Notes: generated from the letters alone by a model not told the origin. Shown: positions 11,916-23,850, numbered from the stretch's first letter. The stretch: 64,000 bases of DNA from Myrica gale (GCA_963930655.1 OZ005604.1:7946001-8010000); one strand, 5' to 3'. Numbers and translations: made by a program.

Positions 11916-12364
11916 GCGCTTAAGGCCCTCCCTCCTTTTTCATCCATTTTATTCCCAAATACCCATTTCAAATCTCATGTAGAAATCTCCAACCTCCAAA
12001 TTCCTAGACTTGACAAAATCAAAAAGGGTTAGAAGGTTTTCATTGTATCTACTTCAGAAGTTATTATCTACCTTTCCTTGGGTGAGTTTCAAAAGTATCT
12101 GTTTCAGCTTATTTTTAAACTTTGTCTCATTTGAGTTGCTTAGTTTGTATGTATTCACTTGAGAGAGAATCTGACTGTTTGTATATGTTCACTTAAAGAG
12201 AGAATCTGAGTAAACAGAAAGAGAATTTGATTGTTCTTGTTTGTATTCAGATATTTGTTGCGACAGTGAGATTAAAGAGAGAGAAAGTTTGATGTTTTTT
12301 GTTTGTATTCTTACATTTTATTATGTGACACTCCGAAAGTGAGATTGTTTAAAGAGTATATGGC

Positions 12365-12600
12365 CTGGCGCTAGTGGTCTAACTCTAAAATGGTTATTGT
12401 GAATGAGTTTTCTATTCGGCGCTAATAGTCTAACTCTAAAATGGTTTACCTTGTGAGTGAGTGTGGTCTGGAACTAATGGTTTGACTCTAAAATAGTGGC
12501 TACAAACAATTTAGGAAACACTGATAGGCAAGACATGCCACCAAATGATCTTTGCTCTCTAACTCTAAAATGGTATAATGTGTAAGTGAGTTTGTGGTCA
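12365..12600 (+). repeat. Degenerate short tandem repeat
   Basis: Four diverged copies of a roughly 60-base unit contain TCTAACTCTAAAATGGTT followed by TGTGAGTGAGT-like sequence and GGCGCTAATG-like sequence. It lies between the left arm and the transposase-like gene. The rest of 11916-13100 is AT-rich with GAGAGAGA runs, and no gene was seen there. Confidence 0.5.
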
Positions 12601-13099
12601 TTTTCTATCTACTCAGTGAACATTCACAATAAACCAAAATATATAAAAAAATTAAATGCTAAATATGTTTATATTTTTAAACATGATCATTGTCTGAAAA
12701 CTATTATAAGCACCAATTTATAGAAAGTAATAATTTTTTTCCTTTAAAGTTATCGACACAAATATATAATGGTTATTTCTGTTTATATGTCTAAACATGA
12801 CCATCATTATTATTTGATGATATCTTGCACTTGTGTCATGATTTTTATAGGAAATATAGTGTATAATTTTTATTGATCTGTAGCTATTAAATTAAACAGG
12901 TTGATAGATGGTAGAGATGCATTGCGAGATTCTCTCAAATATTAATAGGCGAAGGTCTAATAACAACCAACTCAAACGGTGAGTCATGTTTTTTCTTTGG
13001 TCTCTCATTCAACAATTTTGTATAAATTTTTATTTGTCTCATATGTATGGTTGGATCGAGCAGGTGATATGGTTCGAGCAGATAATGGGAACGTTGTAA

Positions 13100-15110
13100 A
13101 TATTTAGAGCTTAAAGTTTAGAGATACCGATCATGCTTACAACTGGTACAATAGTTATGAAATTAGTGTCAGGTTTAGCATCTGCAAGAATGACTCATGC
13201 AAGAACAAAGAAACAGGGTATATTACAAGAAAAATATTTGTCTAAAGCAAAGAAGGATTCAGAAGAACAAACGATCTCCAGGTGCCGGTACAGAAGAAAT
13301 GACAAAATACAAGAATCGGGTGTCTTGCATGTTTCACTGTTCAGTAGCAGCCGAATGAGAAGTATTGCGTGTTTGATTGGTGTGCACAATATAACTATGA
13401 ACTAGCTACGCAATCGAAAGTCCACCTGCTCCGCTCACATAGAAGTGTAAATGAAGTGCAACACATTGAGGTAGAAGATGCAGAGAGAGTCGAAATTTGG
13501 CCAAAGGTAGCACATAATTTGATGGCGGCTCAGGTAGGGGTAAAGAATAGTTGGGAAACTTGAAAAACAATTTGAGTAGTAGAATAAAAATCATGAAGGT
13601 TGGGGTATGTGGTGTTCTTTTAAATTGGTTTGCGATCAGCATCAAAAGAGTTCACAATTATTCTTCAGCGTTATGTTGGACGATGATGATCACATGACCA
13701 ACGTCTTCTGGTATGACCAAGACATGCTAAATGACTGCACTCTTGGGGACTTCGTTTCATTTGATACTGCGTACAGGACATACGACAAGAACATACCATA
13801 AGGTGTATTTGTGGTAGTGAATCATCACATGTAGAGTGTAGTATTTTGGATATGCCTATTGTTTGATGAGACGACTCAATCATTCGAGTGGTTGTTTGAA
13901 ATATTTGTTGAGTGTATGGATGGAAAGGCAATTCAGTCTCTTTTTATTGTTCAAGATACAGCCATGCTTGCTGTCATTCCTAATGTCTTGCCAGACACAC
14001 GTCATTTTCTTTGTGTATGACATATTCACCAAAATGCACTCAAGAATCTTGGTTCATTGTTTGGCGACAGAGAGATCAAGAGGGATTGGGCTAGACTTCT
14101 TTTTGATAGTGATGTGGATGATTTTGAGGCTGCTTGATTTAAGATGATTGGAATGTCACATTCTCAATGACGAATGGCTGCAAAAGAAATACAAAAGTGG
14201 GCCCCAACCTATGTTAGAATTTTTTTTGCGCGGGTAAGAGGACTATACAATTAAGTGAAAGCTTCAACGATACCATGCGTCGCTAGTTGAAGTCTGTAAT
14301 GAACATGACTAGATTTCTCCAACATTTTCAACAAGAAATTGATGACATGCGGTACAAAGAGCTTAAATCTAACTTTCATATGCTCAACAAGTTGTATATT
14401 CTAGCCAAGTGAAATTTAAACCCCAAGTGTTTTGGCCATTTTTTTGGAACAATGAAAAATTATTTTTGGGTTCGTTTCGATTATCAGAGAGAAGTGCTTG
14501 GCTCTGAAGAGGTTTTTGTACATGTTTGAAGTCGGCACCCATCCCATATATGTTCATTAGCCAAGAGACATGTTCTCACCACCACAAATGAGTTTCATAA
14601 ATGTAGTTGTAGATACTTCGAGTATGTTGGTATAATTTGCTGCCACATCATCTGGGTGTTGAGACATAGGCAGACTTGCTTCGTAATTCCTGAAGACTAC
14701 ATTCTTGAATGGTGGACACGAAAAGCAAGGGCAACATCAGTTCAGAGATTCATTCCAAGCACATAGGGTGATCCAAATTTAGAGAGACCAACCGCAGGTG
14801 ATACATGAATCTCTACGCCTCTATGATATCAAAATATGGAGATTCGCCGGAAGTGTGGGAGGTCTTCCAATGTTACTATAACAATATGATCAATGAACTT
14901 GGGCAGCTAATGCTTTCAACATAGATGTGCGATGTAGAAGTTGCAGATGGAGCACCAATAGGAGATGAATCTCTAGCTAACCTAGTTATGACTGCTAAGG
15001 GGTTCAGGGCATGAAAACCGAAGCACCGAGGCAACAAATGGCTGAAAAGCGCAATCGAACTAAGGAAACCGTCGCGGGGCTGTCGTATAAGTGGCACATT
15101 ATCATAACCA
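13100..15110 (+). pseudogene. FAR1-related / MULE transposase-like pseudogene
   Basis: FAR1-type proteins are domesticated or active MULE transposases. Three domains appear in order. First, an N-terminal FAR1 zinc-binding region (13135-13540: AYNWYNSYEISVRFSICKN, YNYELATQSKVHLLRSHRS). Second, a MULE transposase core (13607-14130: NVFWYDQDMLNDCTLGDFVS, FDTAYRTYDKNIP, SFEWLFEIFVECMDGKAIQS, VQDTAMLAVIPNVLPDTRH). Third, a SWIM zinc finger (14527-14770: KCSCRYFEYVGIICCHI, ILEWWTRKAR). A typical FRS tail with RGNKWLKSAIELRK follows near 15030. In-frame stops at 13243, 13799, 13832 and 14018 and a frameshift near 14230 disable it. The SWIM segment is still open over about 240 bases. It is enclosed by inverted arms, so a mobile origin is likely. 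Confidence 0.82.
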
Positions 15111-18100
15111 GTCGCTTGTCAGTTGCAGTTAGAGAACGAGTTAGAGGTACTATCCTACACCATTTCTCAATTTTCCGAACTTAGACTCTCTTCATATTCC
15201 TTTTTTTTTTTATTTCCTTACAAGAGTCAAGCAACGATGAGGAACAATCACAATGTGGATAGTTTAGGAGCTTTGACAACTTCTAAAATATTTCTTTGTG
15301 GTAGAATATTATATTTGAGTATTTCATTAAAAATTTTGATTTGGTGATCATAGTTCTGTTAACTGAGCCTTTTCTGTTTTTCTTGACAGTAGTGATGTCT
15401 GATGTGGAGACAAAAAGCATGTTGGCAGATTTCTTTTTTTTCGGTTGGAAGTTTGTTTTGGTTCTTTCCTTCAATTTCAGCAAATGAGTGATGAGCAAAA
15501 TGTGCAGGTCATGTGGAAACGAGGAAACAAAGCTTTTCTCATTACCTGAAATGTGTGTCCTATTTAGAGAAAAAAAAAATCGCGTATGTCCTCACCACTA
15601 ACCATTTCTAGAAGACGCCATGGGTTGGATAACATTAAATTTACATCTATAGAAGAACAACATGTAAACAAGGGGTGTCAAGCTTTGCACCATGTGTTCA
15701 AGACAACTTTGGATTGTCATATGATCTTTCTAAAATCGTATATGGACTTGATGTTTCAAATTCTGAATACTAAATTTTCTCTTTTGGTATAGAAAAATAT
15801 TTAAAGATATCACCAAAGTTTATTGAAAAATACAAGATGCGAAAGGTCGCTTAATATTCGAATAAAAAATTAAAGAATCTCTTAACTTCATTGTTACCAC
15901 CTCCAACGTCCTTAGCAAAGCCATAGTTAAGGGAGAGTGATCTCCCAACCAATCCATTATTTGAAGTTAGTTCCTTCTAGAGTATTAGAAGCTAATTGGG
16001 AATCACGGGCCCTCATCAAGAACGGACCGAGCCATGTGCTTTCAATAATTCTGGAGGGAGCAAGTCCATGATTCATGCCCAACAAAAGACAAAGTAAAAA
16101 TAAAAAGAGTGTTTTAACAAAGACAGTCTTACCACAATTTGACTTCAACTAAACTCAAACTAGCTTCACAAACCCACCTTCACTTACCTTCCAATTTTTG
16201 TGTTCTTTAAACTTTGAAAAAACTCTCAGTTTGAAGTCTGTAGGACAACCTTCCATGAAGTGGCACAAAGGATATAAAACCAAATATGACATTAGCATAA
16301 CTTTATACAACTTCTCTCACTGTCAAGGGTTTTCATCCTCTACAAACAACCAAAATTGACTAGACATCAGAGAAGCCAACTAGTTGAGGGAAAAAAATAT
16401 CAGGAATACAAACTATACATCTAGTTCAAAATACATGCTCTGCAACCAGAATACCAAGAACTATCAACTTTATCTTCATCTTTTGCAACCATATTTTCCT
16501 CCTCATCTGTGTTTCTTGTTGCCTGAAATTTTGAGCCTGACAATCATATACCATAACAGACAAGTGGAAAAAAATACAAGTAACTAACTACAAAACTAAG
16601 TGAGATGAGATATGGTGGAAAAATAGCAAGTCAATCCATATTCTAAAATAGATCAATTTTAACATCAAAAGTCATGAGCATGCAAAGAATGTCATGATCA
16701 TGCACCGACAAATAAGTTAACATGCTAGATTACCTCAATGATCACTTAGGGGACTGGAAATATTTGTTAATATTGTCTTCCAATTTCTTGATGTTGTCCT
16801 AAATCTCGCTAATGCGAATGTCTATAGATCCAGTTTGAGTGTCTATAGATTCAATGCAACTGCTTATAGAATCTCACCAAGCCATGTAGAATGAAGAAAG
16901 GTGTTCATGAGTAGTCAAGAAATGAGGAGGAACTTTCGCACCCTTGTCACCATCATTATCCTCGCTACTATTGGTCATAGTAAGCTCAATGGGCTTCATA
17001 CTCGCTAAGTTTCTAATGGTAAGACCATTATCCCTTGTCTGCATCATGTTGGCAAAAAAATGTCTAACATACTTTGGGTAAACATATCTACCTATTTCAC
17101 ACAAATTCTCTCACCCTTGAAAATGACCACAGAGATCCAACTTACTTAACACATCGAGTACTATGTTCCTTCCTCTCATCACCGTCCTTTCGGAAAAATC
17201 CGTAGAAAATGATGTAGCACAATCATCATTTTGAAAATCAGCGGGGTTTGCACTTTTCGGCATTTATCTCCCCGTCATCGAAGATTATGCCTTATTCTTA
17301 CTCTTCAAGGCACAACAGTTGATCCTAGGCATGATCTCTAATTTTTTTTCTATGTTCACAAAGATAGGTCATAGTAGGAATTTCGCCATAAGGAACATAA
17401 AGCATATATCAACACATAGAGTTTACACAATCATTAAAAAAGATCATTTTGGAAAATTCTGACCAAAAATCCCACAGAGTGTGGTCCTGTTCTCCTAATG
17501 CTGAATCTATTTTCTTTGGATCAGTCTAAATTCTTATTTATAATCATTCATAGAAGTAATACTAGAGAATAAATATGTGGTAAGAAATAGTGTGAAGACA
17601 GTAGGAATGAATTCTCGTCATTTGCATGATAAGGGTTGAGAGAATTTTGTTGTTTTCCATAATTTTTTAGTAACACATACCAGACATTGAGAAAAACGAA
17701 CAGTTATCGGTCTATCACCTTTTCTAAGTAAACAAAGAGGTAAAGAAACTTTCATAAGAATCTAACTGCTTGAGTTCTCACGAGGGTCTAGGTTTCTATT
17801 GTTATTTTATTTTCTTCCTTTCGTCAAAGAGTTCCCACAAGGACTTACTTTCTACTCTCAATGCCAAGAAAAATTATACAATCAAAATGAACTGTCTTGT
17901 CTAGTTAGTCTTCTATTACAAAATGTCAATGAAAAGACTAACTTATCTACATATCACAATCATTAGCAACCACCTTGGCCCTTGGAGTATTGACATCATC
18001 TTAAATTATCAAACATCATTTTAAAAGTATCAATAACAATAATAACAATATCATATCATCTCCTGATTATATTCTGGCTGCATCAAAAGTGGAGACGAGA

Positions 18101-18704
18101 TTGGCCAAAATACTGGTATAAGTTTAAATAATGTTGGAACTGTGAAATTTTAGACAAAGCCCATTCCTTAGATAACAAATTGTACAAGGAAATAATCTGT
18201 CATATGTGCACCATTAAACCATAAGTTGGAGGAATTTCATGCAAAGTCGATGGAGGAGTACAAATTACATTGCTCATTTGTTGGAAATCTCAAAAATCAA
18301 AAGGTAAAAGGGAGAAAAACTCGAGAACCAAAAAAATGAAAATATCCACTGGATATATTGATTAATATTAATCAGTAGCATAGCTATCAATGCAAACAAT
18401 CTTAAACTCAACAACCTTGCTATGACAAATTGAAGAGTAACTCTCAATCCTTGATCCATTATGTGCGGTTTTTTCCGGCTCTTCAAACAAAAACCAAAAA
18501 AAAAATGGGATTTGAGGGATTTCGAAATGGAAGAGAAACTGAAATATAAGGATTTGGGAAGAAATGGGTGGGATTTGGGAAGAAATAGGTGAAATGGATT
18601 TTGAAATTTCGAAGGAATTTTGAAGCCGCAACGGTTGGAGATGTGGTCGCAAATAAGTTGTTCTAACCAATACAGCTGTCGAGGCCAAAAAATAGCATGA
18701 CAAA
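15111..18704. other. AT-rich stretch inside the putative MULE, largely unassigned
   Basis: No convincing gene. Minus-strand bases 17290-16874 contain an open segment (ENLCEIGRYVYPKYVRHFFA, then NGLTIRNLASMKPIELT) that faintly recalls a domain common in plant transposon-associated proteins. Other short frames look random. Homopolymer runs occur at 15200 and 18490. Confidence 0.35.
16874..17290 (-). pseudogene. Possible transposon-associated ORF remnant
   Basis: The minus-strand frame contains YPKYVRHFFANM followed about 12 residues later by LTIRNLASMKPIEL, then an acidic tail with SSEDNDGDKGAK. The spacing weakly resembles a plant transposon protein domain (pattern YP..VR.FYANL). It lies on the strand opposite the transposase-like gene and within the inverted arms. 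I do not recognise it firmly. Confidence 0.22.
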
Positions 18705-18857
18705 TGCTGGCCCGACTCAGCCAAGAGTCGAGTAGAGCTGACGATAAATACGCATCATTATTAAATGAGGTGGCGGCCTACCTTTCATTGGATCTGGAGG
18801 ATTCAATTCAGACCATGGGTCTGGATGTGTCTGGACTTGTACAGTTTGGATTGAATC
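18705..18857 (-). repeat. Right inverted arm of the putative MULE
   Basis: Reverse complement of the left arm at 11792-11915. It contains an additional ~25 bases around 18822-18846 relative to the left arm. Confidence 0.7.
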
Positions 18858-19249
18858 AAAACTCATACAAATATTCAATAGCACACGTGCTCTGAAAAAC
18901 CAAGTACAATGGACTCTCGTTCTAGTAGAGAAAGTCATAAGCAATGAGAGGACCAACTATTACAATATTACTAATACATTTCTCCGTCATCCTAAAAAGA
19001 GGTAAGTCATGTATATGAATCCACACCATAGTGGTAAATAAGTCAATCTGCCCTATAGTCAAACTTGAGTTCCATGGCTTAAGGATGAGCATTTGACCTA
19101 GAGTGTTCTAGGGTCCTCCATTGTAGATTTGATCTCAAACCTTCGGATGAGTTTAAGTGAATAGCAAAAGCATTATTACCCAAACCTTCAACCTTTAGCC
19201 CAATAAATATACCTCCACAAGTGTATTACTATGTCTCCCGCATGGCTTG

Positions 19250-19469
19250 TATTAACCAATGCATTAATCTGTAACTTATCTTAAGTGACGTGGCAAAAGT
19301 TGTTATGTAGTTAGAAAAACTGTTAAGCTGTTATGAGTCTCTATTTGTATATAAATATTAGACTAGTCGTGAATAATATACAACGAATCATTCTCTCAAC
19401 AAACTCTCCTGCACTCTGTTTCTCCCTTCTAGCTTACAACCTTCTAGCTTACAACGTCATTGTTTAATA
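19250..19469 (+). repeat. 5' LTR of the copia element
   Basis: 220 bp, starting TATTAACCAATGC and ending GTTTAATA. Contains a TATA-like TATATAAATATTAG near 19347. Relative to the 3' LTR it has extra bases around 19316 (TATGTAGT) and a duplicated TTCTAGCTTACAAC, and it lacks the CAAACTCATTCT segment. Confidence 0.92.
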
Positions 19470-19481
19470 TGGTATCAGATC
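19470..19481 (+). promoter_or_regulatory. Primer binding site
   Basis: TGGTATCAGATC directly follows the 5' LTR. It is one base from the TGGTATCAGAGC site complementary to initiator methionine tRNA that is common in plant copia elements. Confidence 0.88.
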
Positions 19482-19569
19482 TTTTATTATTCATGGCTTC
19501 CACAACACTCCTATTTCTTCATTACGTCCTTCTAAAACACCTCATGTCTTTGGATTATCTCCTCCTCTG

Positions 19570-22500
19570 ATGAATACTCACAATATTAGTGATGAAAATT
19601 TTGATTCATACTATCTCCATCATGGAGACAATCTTGGAACAATCTTAGTTTCACAATTACTGGTAGGTGATAATTATCCTACTTGGTGTCGTTCAATGGA
19701 GATGGCTTTAACCGCAAAGAACAATATTGAATTCATAGATGGATCCATTAAAAATCAAATGCAAAGGACTCTCGCTTTGAAATTTGGCTACGCTGTAACA
19801 ACATGCTCATATCTTGGATATTGAACTCCATTTCAAAGGATCTCGCTGCAAGCGTGATTTACATAGAGACATCAAAAGAAATCTAGTCATATTTGAAGGA
19901 TTGATTCTCTCAAGACAATGGACCTCGCATCTTTCAGTTGCAAAAGGCTATATCTAGTCTTTCTCAAGATCAATTAACAATTAGTTCATACTTCACCAAG
20001 CTTAAAGGGCTTTGGGATGAACTCAACAATTACAGACCTATTCCTCCTTGCTCATGTGGAGCAATGAAGGTACTGATCAAATTTTAGCAACAAGAGTATG
20101 TTATGAAATTCCTAATGGGACTCAAGGAATCCTATTCCAATTTTGGAGGTCAAATCCTACTCAGTGATCCACTACCGCCTATCAACAAAGTTTTTTTGTT
20201 AGGCATGCAAGAAGAAAAGCAACGAGAAATAGCATCTGCTATTTTGCCAACTCCTGATTCTCTTACCTTCTTCAGTCAGTCTACTAATACCAGTTCTGGA
20301 TTTGCTCCTCGGTATGGGAACAATATTGGTACTTAGTTTGTTAAGAGGGACAGACCTTTGTGCGGTCACCGAGGTATCACAAGTCACACGGTTGACAAAT
20401 GCTTCAAAATCCATGGATATCCGCCTGGACACAAAAATCTCAAAGCTAAAGCCTATGTTAATCAATTATCATCTGATTATGATATTGATAATTCTACAAC
20501 TGATGCACCTACTCTTACATTCACTCAAGCACAATATCAGCAGCTTCTTTCTCTTATTCAACCACATAATATCACTGATTTTAACTTTCAATCATCCCCA
20601 TAGTACTTTGCCTTGCAGGTTACTAGTCAATCTGCTCTTAAAGCCATTCCTATCATGACAGGTACTGCATTTTGTTTGTCCTCTGTTGCTCATTCTCCAT
20701 TTAATTGGATTGTTGACACATGGTGCACTCCAAATCTTCTCTTACACACATAATCTTAGTAGTTTATTATACTATTAAGCTTTCTAATGGTCACTCGGTT
20801 GCTGTCACAGACATTGGTTGTGTTAAAATTTCTTCTACTCTAACATTAACCAATGTACTATGTGTCCCTTCTTTTGAATTCAATCTTTCGTTAGCTAACT
20901 CATTCAAGAGATTAATTGTTGTATTTAATTCATATCTGGTTATTGTTACATCCGGGACCCATGCAAATGGAAGACGATTGGATTAGGTGAACAGAGGAGT
21001 GGCTTATACCACTTGCTGCTCCCTCCTAACAATAGTCTAGTTACTTCTACTATATGTTCTAGTTATACTTCTACTTCTACTTTTAATAATCTATGACATT
21101 GTAAACTTGCACATGTCCTCATTCCTGTTCTAAAAGTTTTACAACAAAATATCTTACTGTACTAGATTCTCATTCCATTCCATGTGTTGTTTGTCCTCTA
21201 ACAAAACAACGAAAGTTGCCTTTTCCTGTTAGTATTCATTCTTCTCACCATATTTTTGACTTGATTCATCTTGACGTATGGGGTTCTATGTCAACCTCTA
21301 CCATGGATGGATAACGTTAATTTTCAACCATCATTGATTACTTTAGTCGATCAACTTGGTTATATTTGATGAAGAATAAATCTGAAACTGTCATTCATAT
21401 TCCTTCTTTCTTCTCCATGGTTAAAAATTAGTTTGACATTAATATCAAAACAGTGAGAATTGAGAATGGCACTGAGTTTAACCTTCATTCTTTTTTCAAT
21501 TGTTATGGAGTCATTCATCACAAATTAGTTGAAACTCCTCAAAAAAATGTATTGTTGAATGAAAACATTAACACATCCTCAATATTGCTAGAACATTGCG
21601 TTTTCAGTCTCATATTTCTTTAGAATTCTGGAATCATTATGTTCTTACTGTTGTGTACTTAGTTAATAGAACTCCTACTCCGTTGTTATCTAATAGATGT
21701 CTTTATGAGGTTTTGTTTTCAACTCCACCAAAATATTATCACCTAAAAAATATTTGGTTGTCTTTGTTTTGCCTCCACATTATCACGACACAGAACAAAG
21801 TTTGATCCTCATGCTTCAAAATGTGTATTTCTTGGATACCTTTAAGGCATTAAAGGTTACAAACTCTTTGACATTGAAAAGCAAATTTTTTTGTATCCCA
21901 AAATTTCATATTCTTTGAAGACTCTTTTCCTTTTCAAACACATCCACCCACTTCATTCAACTCTCATTCATCTTCTTTTGTCATTCTCCATCCTATATCA
22001 GAATCTGTTGCAGATTTCTTTACTTCATTAGCTTCTGATATATCCCTCTAAAACTTAGTGAATTCGACTATACAAACACTTACGTCTTTACATTCCATGC
22101 CACATAATCCTATATTTTTCTCATTTTGCTCCTATAACATCTGATATATCAGTACAGAGTATATCAACTTCTCCTAAACCTGTTCATTCTCCTATAGACA
22201 CTATACCTCCATCCCACATTCCATCATCTCGGAGGTCTAGTAGAATTAGAACAAAACCAGTTTTTATCTTCAACAATATTATTTCCAGGCAGCTTAATCT
22301 CAACATGTATTCCCTATGCAAAATGACTCCTCACTAGGTATACCTCATGATATTCTTTCCTATCTTGGTTGTCATAGGTTGTCTACTTCACACCGTGTCT
22401 ATACAGTTGCTATTTCTTCAAATATTGAACCTACTTCCTATTCTCAAACTAGAAAATTTTTAGAATAGAGAAAGGCTATGCAAAAAGAAATCCAAGCTCT

Positions 22501-23530
22501 CCAAGATAACAATACTTGGACTACAACCACTCTTCCTTCCGATAAACTCTCCATCAGTTGTAAATGGATTTATAAAATAAAATACAAATCATATGGCTCA
22601 ATTGAGAGTTATAAAGTACAGCTCGTGGCAAAAGGATACACTCAAAGAGAAGTATTTGATTATTTTGATACCTTCTCGCCTATGGCTAAAATTTCAACAG
22701 TCCGATCCTCCTTGCTTTGGCAGCAACACATGGTTGGTATTTGCATCAACTAGACTTGAATAATGCTTTTTTATATGGTGATTTAAATGAGGAAATTTAC
22801 ATGAAAATTCCTCCGGGTTTTCAAGTCAAGGGGAGAACCAAGTCTCTTTATGGCCTTAAACAAGCCTCTAGACAATGGATTTCTTCAATCCAAAGCTAAC
22901 TACTCCTTATTCACTCGACAACATGATAATATTCTTGCTAGTAGTGATGTTTCTAACATTACTCATTTTAAATCCTTGATTGACGCAGAGTTTAAAATCA
23001 AGGATTTGGGGCCTCTCAAAATTTTTCTCTGCTGCCTCCTCTGTTCACATCAAAGCATACTCAGATTCTGACTGGGCAACATGCCCTGAGTCTCGAAAAT
23101 CCATCACTGGTTATAGTGTCTTCATTGGCGATTCTCTTGTCTCTTGGAAGTCGAAGAAACAGCCTATTGTTTCTTAGTCATTAGCAGAGGCTGAACATTG
23201 TGTATAGCTGGTGTTGTGTTTGAAGTTCAGTGGATGTTATACATTCTTGATGATTTCCAAATTTTATATCCACAAATTTCTATGTTGTTTTGTGACATTC
23301 AATCTGCATTGCATATTGCTGACAATCCAGTATTTCACGAATGTACAAAGCACATAGATGGGTGTACTTAACATACACACTCCATAAGATAAGTGCTGGC
23401 ATTATTCAAACGTTTCATGTCTCCAACAAGCATCAAGTCGTAGATCTTCTCACCAAGGCTCTTGGCTCAGTTCAATTACAGTATTTGCTCTCCAAGATGG
23501 GTGTACTTAACATACACACTCTATCTTAAG
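19570..23530 (+). pseudogene. Copia gag-pol pseudogene
   Basis: Gag starts at 19570 with a copia gag domain (YYLHHGDNLGTILVSQLLVG, DNYPTWCRSMEMALTAKN). The zinc knuckle is near 20358 (CGHRGITSHTVDKCFKIHGY), protease-like WIVDTW near 20710, integrase pieces at 21230-21880 ([18 protein letters not shown]) and RT from 22478 ([49 protein letters not shown]). RNase H starts near 23050 (AYSDSDWATCPESRKSITGY). The YVDD catalytic motif is missing: TRQHDNI runs straight into LASSDVSNI at about 22935. A second deletion joins LGPLKIF to RNase H near 23025. Many stops and frameshifts are present. Confidence 0.9.
23356..23521 (+). repeat. 27-bp exact direct repeat in the copia 3' region
   Basis: The same 27 bases, beginning AGATGGGTGTACTTAACATA, occur at 23356-23382 and 23495-23521. 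The downstream copy fits the normal C terminus (KMGVLNIHTL). The upstream copy replaces sequence expected in the RNase H region. Confidence 0.85.
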
Positions 23531-23536
23531 GGGGAG
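23528..23536 (+). promoter_or_regulatory. Polypurine tract
   Basis: AAGGGGGAG immediately upstream of the 3' LTR, the usual primer site for plus-strand synthesis. Confidence 0.85.
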
Positions 23537-23747
23537 TATTAACCAATGCATTAATATGTAACTTATCTTAAGTGACGTGGCAAAAGTTGTTAGGAAAACT
23601 GTTAAGTCGTTATGAGTCTCTATTTGTATATAAATACCAGACTGATCGTGAATAATATACAACGAATTATTCTCTCAAACTCATTCTCTCAACAAACTCT
23701 CCTGCACTCTATTTCTTCCTTCTAGCTTACAACTTCATTGTTTAACA
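23537..23747 (+). repeat. 3' LTR of the copia element
   Basis: 211 bp, starting TATTAACCAATGC and ending GTTTAACA, with TATATAAATACCAG inside. It is closely related to the 5' LTR with several indels and substitutions. Confidence 0.92.
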
Positions 23748-23850
23748 GCTTCTTTGTTGATGATGCGTTGGGAAATAATGCGATCCTTCTCTGAGGCAAC
23801 CAATAGGCGTCTCTCCAAGTAGTCCATTTGTGCTTAAATATTTGCTTATT

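Larger units (their letters stand above)
11785..18870 (+). mobile_element. Probable Mutator-like (MULE/FAR1-type) element with long inverted arms
   Basis: Bases 11792-11915 and 18705-18857 are similar in inverted orientation, sharing CCACCTCATTTAAT, ATCGTCAGCTC, TTGGCTGAG and the paired words for GGATTCAGTCC and CCAGACCCA. Between them, on the plus strand, lies a decayed FAR1/MULE transposase-like gene (13100-15110). Long terminal inverted repeats around such a gene are the usual architecture of a Mutator-like element, about 7.05 kb here. The 9-bp target duplication was not found, and the exact outer ends are blurred by divergence. If the arms are unrelated insertions, the gene would instead be a host FAR1-RELATED SEQUENCE copy. 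Confidence 0.55.
19250..23747 (+). mobile_element. Copia LTR retrotransposon, both LTRs present, defective
   Basis: A 4498-bp element. LTRs are at 19250-19469 and 23537-23747, a methionine-tRNA-type primer site TGGTATCAGATC follows the 5' LTR, and a polypurine tract AAGGGGGAG precedes the 3' LTR. Flanking 5-mers are GCTTG (19245-19249) and GCTTC (23748-23752), a 4/5 target duplication match. Order gag, zinc knuckle, protease, integrase, RT, RNase H identifies Ty1/copia. Internal coding is broken many times, and the LTRs differ by several indels and substitutions, so the insertion is not recent. Confidence 0.93.
18955..23850 (-). pseudogene. LINE ORF1-like (DUF4283) fragment split by a copia insertion
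   Basis: On the minus strand, 23850-23753 reads MDYLERRLLVASEKDRIISQ, and after the copia element 19240-18960 reads KVEGLGNNAFAIHLNSSEG, LILKPWNSSLTIGQIDLFTT and MVWIHIHDLPLFRMTE in shifted frames. This order matches the N-terminal DUF4283 region of plant LINE ORF1/gag-like proteins. The piece has stops and frame changes and is dead. It shows the pre-insertion sequence that the copia element interrupted. Confidence 0.5.
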
